DNA of 64,000 nt, taken from the NCBI RefSeq assembly GCF_002220775.1, contig NZ_CP019685.1:1612001-1676000 (forward strand), read 5' to 3'. Shown one piece after another: positions 55,637-64,000 of this stretch. This stretch comes from Campylobacter sputorum (GTDB lineage: Bacteria > Campylobacterota > Campylobacteria > Campylobacterales > Campylobacteraceae). Under the pieces are notes generated by a model. That model did no database searches. It was given only the letters and a program-made list of their open reading frames with translations, and was not told the DNA's origin. Position numbers and translations under genes: made by a program. Each line of letters opens with the position of its first letter. Position 1 is the first letter of the stretch.

Positions 55637-58162
55637 TTACCATTTATATCCGACTTCTAACCAAAATTGTCTGCCGTTGTCATAGTCTGTAACACCGTTA
55701 TTGTCAATAGTTATAGCATTTTTAGTATTTAAAACATTATAAATATCTAAACTCACATAAGCTTCTTGTCTTTTTTGAGTTGGGATATCTAGTGTAAATT
55801 TAGTATCCCAAACAAAAGCTTCATCAAAATCTTTGCTTTTATAATTTGAATATTTTTTACTATTTACATAAACACTGCCATCTCTTACAACACCATCAAA
55901 TCCACCTTGTAGTGTAAAGAAGTTTGTCCATGTTAAATTCGCAGATGAAAATTTTGTAAAAGTTGATGCTGTTAGCGTCCAAGGTGTGTCATTTGAGTTA
56001 TTTGGAAGCTGTGAGCTATGGATGAGATTTCCATTATAAACGACTTTGCCAGCATTTTGATAAAGCTCATCATATAAATCATCATAGTCATTAAAGTTTC
56101 TATCTGTATCAGTGTAGTTAAATGAAATTTCAAAGTTATTTTTAGAGCCCAAAATATCAAATTCATTTAAGCTTCTTAGATTTAAAGTATAGATATCTGA
56201 TTTGCTTCTACCTGTGTTTGTATAGAGACTGTAATTTTTAGCTAAAGTTTTACCATCTCCCTCAGGTAATCCCATGGCCTTTGCATTAGATTTTCTTATC
56301 AGATCTTTTCCTTCTCTTCTTAAGTATTTTGCACTTAGTTCAAAATTTCCAAGTTTTTGTGAAATCCCAATAGCATACTCATCATCATAAGGCACATCAA
56401 GTTCACTAAAGTTGTAGTTATTTTCTTTTGTACTATCATATTTCCAAGGATCATTTGGATTATTCCTTGTATATGTTTGCATTAAAGAACTCATATTTTC
56501 TCTTAATTTATATGCAAAGATACTTCTTCCATAGTATCTATTATATCCACCAAAGATATTTGTTCTATCATCATTAAACAGGTCTAAATTTGCTGTAATT
56601 CTAGGTGCAACATTTAAATCCCCCATATAGTCATTTTTATCAAATCTAATCCCTGGTCTTATGGTAAATCTATCTATTTTTATCTCATCTTCTAGATAAA
56701 AGCTAAAATATTTCATATCCACATCAGTTTTACCTGAGTAATAGTAGTGTTTGTCAAAATACTGTCCTGTCCAAGTTGGAAAGCTTAATGGTCTATCTGT
56801 GGTGCAAAATATATCATTTGGATTACAACTAAAAGCTCCTAAATTTTTTGTACTAATTGCACGATAATATGGCTTTGCTATATCATAAGCAGCGTCTGTT
56901 TTTTCTAAGCTAAATCCAGTTATGACATTGTGTTTAGTCATACCGATATCAAACTCATTAAATTTCATATCCGCACTGTAGCTAAATTTCTCTTGTTCTT
57001 GTTCAACATCGCCACCAATTCCATCTATATAAGTTCTCGTTTTAGCACTTGAATATCCCATGTGATTTTTTGTTTTATTCCAAACTAACATTTTGTTTGT
57101 GTTTGTGTTTCTTGTCATCTCATTAGTCGTGTAGCTTAAGTTTTGTTTTAAATTTCCTAAGCCAAAGTCATAATCAAACTCAATAGCTGTCGTTAAACCA
57201 CCACCTTCAACTTCAGCTTTTGCGTTTTCTCCACCCATGCTATAGTAAGTTGCCTCGTAAGGTGCATAGATTATGCTTGGTCTAATAGTTAGATTATCAT
57301 TTGCAAACCAAACACCTTTTAAAAAGAAATTTTCATTTTTTCTTTTTAATTTTCTTTTTTCTCCAACTTTGCTTGGATCAACATATTCTTTATGATATTT
57401 TTGTTGTAAAATTTCAGAGTATGTTTGATTATAGTTAAATATAAGTCCAAAGTTATCAGTTATATATCCCTCAAACAACACGCTTGTTTTATATTTTTTA
57501 AAGTCTGGTTGATAATCTGGAGTTGTTGCAAATTCAAAATCATCTTGATGCTCTTTTGCAATATGAAATTTTTGAAGGCTATCTGATGTATAGCGAAAGC
57601 TTACTTTTCCGTGAAATCCAGCTCTTGGATCTCTTGTTTTAGCATTTACAACACCACCTTGGAAATTTCCATACTTTGCTGAAACTGAACTATCTTGAAC
57701 TTCTATATTTTCTAAAATATCAATATCGACATTTATACCTTGAGATGGGTTTGATAAAAATGGTGTGATATTTGCAGCTCCGCCAACTGTAAGAACGCCA
57801 CCAAGTGGATTTATATCGTTGTTAATGTTTACTCCATCAATCATAAAGTTATTTTGGTAAAAAGAAGCTCCGTTTATAGAAATATTTTGTGGGGTTATCT
57901 CACCTCCATTTTTAGAAGTTCTCTCGCCTCTGCTAACTCTCACATTTGGGTTTCTCTTGATTACATCAGATACTGTTCCATCGCCCTTGGTTGAGTTATT
58001 TAGATAGTTTTTATCGTAGACAACAGAACTTCCATATTTACCCTGCGAAATCATTCCACTAGAACTATATAGACTTGCATCTATATTTACATCTTGTAAA
58101 TTTATCTCATCTGAATAAGAAAACGCTGTTAAAGTGGTCAAGACGCAGATGATTTTTTTCAT
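55637..58162 (-). CDS. TonB-dependent outer-membrane receptor
   Basis: An 841-residue receptor with a signal peptide (KKIICVLTTLTAFSYS), a plug domain (VSDVIKRNPNVRVSRGE near 63, then FMIDGVNIN near 105) and a 22-strand barrel ending in the aromatic residues VGYKW required for outer-membrane insertion. A Cys pair (CNPNDIFC) lies in a loop near residue 430. Ligand is unknown. The operon carries a PepSY reductase-like protein and no periplasmic binding protein, which fits a siderophore or heme-type ferric ligand released at the inner membrane. It overlaps the small membrane gene upstream by 4 bp. Confidence 0.9.
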   Translation of the reverse strand: MKKIICVLTTLTAFSYSDEINLQDVNIDASLYSSSGMISQGKYGSSVVYDKNYLNNSTKGDGTVSDVIKRNPNVRVSRGERTSKNGGEITPQNISINGASFYQNNFMIDGVNINNDINPLGGVLTVGGAANITPFLSNPSQGINVDIDILENIEVQDSSVSAKYGNFQGGVVNAKTRDPRAGFHGKVSFRYTSDSLQKFHIAKEHQDDFEFATTPDYQPDFKKYKTSVLFEGYITDNFGLIFNYNQTYSEILQQKYHKEYVDPSKVGEKRKLKRKNENFFLKGVWFANDNLTIRPSIIYAPYEATYYSMGGENAKAEVEGGGLTTAIEFDYDFGLGNLKQNLSYTTNEMTRNTNTNKMLVWNKTKNHMGYSSAKTRTYIDGIGGDVEQEQEKFSYSADMKFNEFDIGMTKHNVITGFSLEKTDAAYDIAKPYYRAISTKNLGAFSCNPNDIFCTTDRPLSFPTWTGQYFDKHYYYSGKTDVDMKYFSFYLEDEIKIDRFTIRPGIRFDKNDYMGDLNVAPRITANLDLFNDDRTNIFGGYNRYYGRSIFAYKLRENMSSLMQTYTRNNPNDPWKYDSTKENNYNFSELDVPYDDEYAIGISQKLGNFELSAKYLRREGKDLIRKSNAKAMGLPEGDGKTLAKNYSLYTNTGRSKSDIYTLNLRSLNEFDILGSKNNFEISFNYTDTDRNFNDYDDLYDELYQNAGKVVYNGNLIHSSQLPNNSNDTPWTLTASTFTKFSSANLTWTNFFTLQGGFDGVVRDGSVYVNSKKYSNYKSKDFDEAFVWDTKFTLDIPTQKRQEAYVSLDIYNVLNTKNAITIDNNGVTDYDNGRQFWLEVGYKW

Positions 58163-58368
58163 AATTTTCCCTTTATCGTTGTGTATGCAGTAAAAAAGAG
58201 CTGGGTAAGTCCTAAGGCAAAAAAATAATAAACAAAACTATAAAATTTGTTATTACTAAAAAGCATAAGATATAAATCTAAAACCATACATCCTGCAATA
58301 AAATAGTTCTTGTGATTAAAATTTAAAAAACCAAATGTAATGGTCAAAATTCCTAAAACAAAACTCAT
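58159..58368 (-). CDS. Small membrane protein of the iron-uptake operon
   Basis: A 69-residue protein with two or three hydrophobic segments (FVLGILTITFGFLNF, YFIAGCMVLDLYLMLF and YYFFALGLTQLFFTAY). It overlaps both neighbours by 4 bp, so it is surely translated with them. I recognise no family with certainty. Small membrane proteins of this kind accompany PepSY proteins and receptors in many siderophore loci. Confidence 0.7.
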   Translation of the reverse strand: MSFVLGILTITFGFLNFNHKNYFIAGCMVLDLYLMLFSNNKFYSFVYYFFALGLTQLFFTAYTTIKGKL

Positions 58369-59933
58369 TTTTTACCTTTTAAAAATTTTTTTCCTAAATA
58401 TCCAAAAAAAGTTACTAAAACAAAGCAAAACAAAGTTACTTTTAAAGAGCTAAAATTTGCGTAACTTCCAGCCTTTAAAGCCATAATCGCACTTACTAAA
58501 AATAAAAATGAAGTTATAAAAGATAAGATGGTATAAGCGTATCTTTTAACTAAAATAGCCGAGAGTAAAGTCGATATAATAAGAGCTATAAAAAATGCAT
58601 TTACTTCTAAATTGTGTCTTAGTGGAGTGTTAAATTTAATAAGCTGATTACTTAGCAGATACATCCCAAAGCCTGTAAATAAACCTATAAAAATAGAGCC
58701 GTTTAAAAACCTACCAAGATAAAATGTTAATGTAGAATTTGAGTTTTTTTGCCAAAGCAAAGCCCCGCCAAAGCACATGAAAAGTCCCAAAATTCCAAAA
58801 ACAAAAAATATAAATTTAACCATCTCATCACTGAAATTTCCTGTGTGAAAAATTTTCATAAACTGATATATTTTTTGCTCAGTATTTAGCTCTCTTTGAC
58901 TCATCATATCTACTAGTTTTCCAGTTTTTATGTTGTAAAGCTCGGCACTAAACGAAAGTCCATTTTCGCTAAAAGGGTTTTTGGTATCAAAATTTAGTTG
59001 GATATAAGCCGTATCAACTGCATCTTTTTGGATTAAAATATTTTTTAGCTCTCTACCATTTAATTTTTTATCGATTATATTTTTTATATCACTTAAAGTT
59101 GGAATATATGAGCTTTGATTTTGCTTTACAACAATTTCAGAAACAGTCTCAGTAGCATTTTGTTCTTTATTTTGCTTGATCTTTCGTCTAGCTTCTCTTT
59201 TTGCTTTTGCTTTTTCATAAAAGTCTTGTTGCATAGCCGCTTGATTTTTCGATGAAATATCTTGATATATCTCTTTTAGCATAAACTTTTCTACTAAATA
59301 AAGTCCCGAGACAGAAAGCATAAAGAAAATCGCAAATCCACTTACGCTAGTTACAATATGAGTATCTCTTAAAATAGTGTTTTTACGATATTTAAAAAAA
59401 TCTTTAAATATCCTTTTATGTATTATAACACCAGTTACAATAGTCAGTATCAATAAAAGTGTAGCATAGCCAACTATTTCTCTGCCTTTACTAGCAGGTA
59501 TATACCAAAGGTTAAAATGAAGTTTACCTATAAAATTTCCACCATAAGTGCTTCTCGCCTTTACTCTCTCGCCACTTCCTGGATCTATGTTTATACGGGG
59601 TTTGTTTTTCTTTTTTTGATGAGCTTTTTTATCATTTTTATATGAGACACCCACAAAAGGAGATGTTTCAGAAGGAAGAGTTATCTCCCATATATCGGCA
59701 TTTGCGTGATACTTGCTAAGATAATCAATCCCACTTTTTAAAGCATTTGGCGATTTATAATTGAGCCTATAATTTTCAGGTTGCATAAAAAGCGTAATTT
59801 CATCTTTGTAATAACCAAGAGTTCCACTAAAAAATAGAAAAAAACCAAAATAAGCCAACAATACGCCAATATATTTATGAGACAGTTTTAACATACTCAT
59901 AATATAATCGTCCATCCAAGCAATATTATGCAA
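58365..59933 (-). CDS. PepSY-domain inner-membrane protein (iron-regulated reductase-like)
   Basis: A 522-residue protein with a first membrane helix near 18-36 (YIGVLLAYFGFFLFFSGTLGYY), two PepSY-like periplasmic regions, further helices at about 155, 190, 370, 400 and 430-510, and conserved HFNLWYIP and HTGNF motifs. The family (PF03929-type) includes FoxB/FiuB/PiuB-like proteins thought to reduce siderophore-bound Fe(III) in the periplasm, probably with heme from the membrane helices. It overlaps both neighbours (4 bp and 37 bp). A Lys/Arg-rich stretch around 230-250 is an insert. Confidence 0.85.
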   Translation of the reverse strand: MHNIAWMDDYIMSMLKLSHKYIGVLLAYFGFFLFFSGTLGYYKDEITLFMQPENYRLNYKSPNALKSGIDYLSKYHANADIWEITLPSETSPFVGVSYKNDKKAHQKKKNKPRINIDPGSGERVKARSTYGGNFIGKLHFNLWYIPASKGREIVGYATLLLILTIVTGVIIHKRIFKDFFKYRKNTILRDTHIVTSVSGFAIFFMLSVSGLYLVEKFMLKEIYQDISSKNQAAMQQDFYEKAKAKREARRKIKQNKEQNATETVSEIVVKQNQSSYIPTLSDIKNIIDKKLNGRELKNILIQKDAVDTAYIQLNFDTKNPFSENGLSFSAELYNIKTGKLVDMMSQRELNTEQKIYQFMKIFHTGNFSDEMVKFIFFVFGILGLFMCFGGALLWQKNSNSTLTFYLGRFLNGSIFIGLFTGFGMYLLSNQLIKFNTPLRHNLEVNAFFIALIISTLLSAILVKRYAYTILSFITSFLFLVSAIMALKAGSYANFSSLKVTLFCFVLVTFFGYLGKKFLKGKK

Positions 59934-60154
59934 AATATAATGATATATTTGGCATCTAAGATATAACTAAGCATTGCCCAAAATGTAAAAAATCCCATTA
60001 AAAAGAAATTTGCAAATACTATTTTGTTTTGATTTGATAAATTTAAAATTTCAGGTAGCTTTATAGCAAATTTATAAGATAAAAAATATCCAACAAAAAC
60101 AGCAATAAAAGTTCGAAATATAAATTTGAAAAATTTAGTTTTATTTAAACTCAA
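59897..60154 (-). CDS. Small membrane protein, DUF3649-like, first gene of iron operon
   Basis: An 85-residue protein with three hydrophobic segments (FRTFIAVFVGYFLSY, IVFANFFLMGFFTFWAML and IIIFCIILLGWTIIL). The pattern and the position ahead of a PepSY gene resemble DUF3649, found in siderophore-receptor operons; this is from memory and tentative. The start is TTG at 60154 with AAAGGTGG as ribosome binding site. The 3' end overlaps the PepSY gene by 37 bp. Confidence 0.65.
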   Translation of the reverse strand: MSLNKTKFFKFIFRTFIAVFVGYFLSYKFAIKLPEILNLSNQNKIVFANFFLMGFFTFWAMLSYILDAKYIIIFCIILLGWTIIL

Positions 60155-60168
60155 AAAACCACCTTTTT

Positions 60169-60187
60169 TATTATGATAATTAATTTC
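60169..60187 (-). promoter_or_regulatory. Probable Fur box of the iron-uptake operon
   Basis: The 19-mer TTATTATGATAATTAATTTC-like region (here 60169-60187) matches the classical 19-bp Fur consensus at 14 positions by eye, including the whole core ATGATAAT. It lies 15-33 bp upstream of the operon's first start codon, where a bound repressor would block transcription or its initiation. Iron-dependent repression is inferred from this site and the operon content. Confidence 0.55.
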
Positions 60188-60341
60188 AAAATTATATAAG
60201 ATATTTAATGAATTTTTGCTTAAAAGTAAATGATCTTATAGAATAGTTAAATTATTACATAATGAATTTTTAATATTAATAATAGTTTGGTTATGTTTAT
60301 GTAGTAGAAAATAGCTATTACTTAATTTATACTAGATTATT

Positions 60342-60748
60342 GTGCCTGATTTTGATAGCGGAAATTCCGATATTTATGCTACTGGAGATGTAAAAAGTAG
60401 GGAGCTTTTTACATATTCTTCTTGATGATTCTATGATAGTTTTTTACACCTTTTTGGAGATAAATCTCGAAACATAATAATCATCTAGTACATGCAAATA
60501 TGTTATTTACAGATACTTCATCAATTAGCAAAAATAGGATTAAGCGAAAATAGATATATAATGATAAAAATTTAAAAGTATTAAATTCCACTTGTTAACA
60601 TATCAAATACTAAAATTTTAGGAGCAGCCTTTCATAGCGTAGATGTTAATGAGTTAATAAATGAAATAACCTTAGTTATGCAATTAAATGGTAGTTTTTA
60701 AAAACCAAATTTTCATATCCTAGCATTAAACGATTTGTTTACTAATGT

Positions 60749-60752
<4 letters not shown>
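60342..60752 (+). pseudogene. C-terminal remnant of a FAD/NAD disulfide oxidoreductase
   Basis: Plus-strand frames spell, in the right order, the end of a pyridine-nucleotide disulfide oxidoreductase: DIYATGDV (the second FAD-binding motif, near 60372), FTYSS then LDDSMIVFY, GDKSRN, HANMLFTDT then IGLSENR, KILGAAFHSVDVNELIN (dimer domain, near 60615-60665) and the terminal ALNDLFTNV with stop 60750-60752. At least four frameshifts or stops interrupt it. The N-terminal part of the same kind of protein is at 51197-51340. The rest of the 60188-60341 gap holds no gene I can see. Confidence 0.75.
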
Positions 60753-63968
<3,216 letters not shown>

Positions 63969-64000
63969 TTATTATTATTTTAATCTTGTATTATATCTTT

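Noticed and set aside
51300-60345. Direct repeats or inverted repeats marking the ends of the inserted iron operon
   Set aside because: I compared the junction regions by eye and found no convincing repeat or transposase; the mechanism of insertion stays open.

Overview
This window is AT-rich chromosomal DNA from a Campylobacter-type member of the Campylobacterota. The evidence is gene content and gene order. The complex I operon has two short non-canonical subunits in place of NuoE and NuoF and is followed directly by pflA. The S10-spc ribosomal operon lacks rpmD. The run nfu, hypothetical, murE, (panD), ybaB, PDZ protein, ispA, tkt matches the C. jejuni Cj1639-Cj1645 order as I remember it. 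A pyrG-recJ pair closes the window. I cannot fix the species; it looks like one of the anaerobic or oral-type species rather than C. jejuni.

Layout. (1) 1-4131, plus strand: a compact cluster holding the end of an HMA-like protein, a ferritin-like protein with a glycine-zipper membrane tail, three small glycine-zipper membrane proteins (one with a Cys/Asp cluster), a P1B-type ATPase whose membrane motif reads Ser-Cys-Ala instead of Cys-Pro-Cys, and one or two further small membrane proteins. This is the make-up expected of a ferrosome (Fez) iron-storage organelle locus and is the most interesting block. (2) 4138-19974, minus: pflA and nuoN to nuoA. (3) 20139-30634, minus: map, secY and 20 ribosomal protein genes. 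(4) 30925-37545, plus: iron-sulfur, cell-wall, pantothenate, isoprenoid and pentose-phosphate housekeeping genes. (5) 37879-43133: tRNA-Ser(GGA), a DMSO-reductase-type dmsABC operon, then a TorD/DmsD-like chaperone gene broken by two frameshifts, then apparently decayed DNA. (6) 43134-51061: a FUSC membrane protein, an MFS exporter, an MNT nucleotidyltransferase without HEPN partner, mdaB, and pstSCAB with a probable pho box. (7) 51349-60154, minus: a ten-gene iron-acquisition operon (PepSY protein, TonB-dependent receptor, ExbB, ExbD, TonB, ABC ATPase, permease, DUF4857 protein) behind a probable Fur box. (8) 60749-63959, minus: recJ and pyrG.

The iron-acquisition operon is flanked on the plus strand by the decayed N-terminal (51197-51340) and C-terminal (60342-60752) ends of what looks like a single FAD/NAD-linked disulfide oxidoreductase gene. 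The simplest reading is that the whole operon was inserted into that gene, which then degenerated. The window therefore holds two iron systems: one for uptake, apparently acquired, and one for storage in a membrane compartment.
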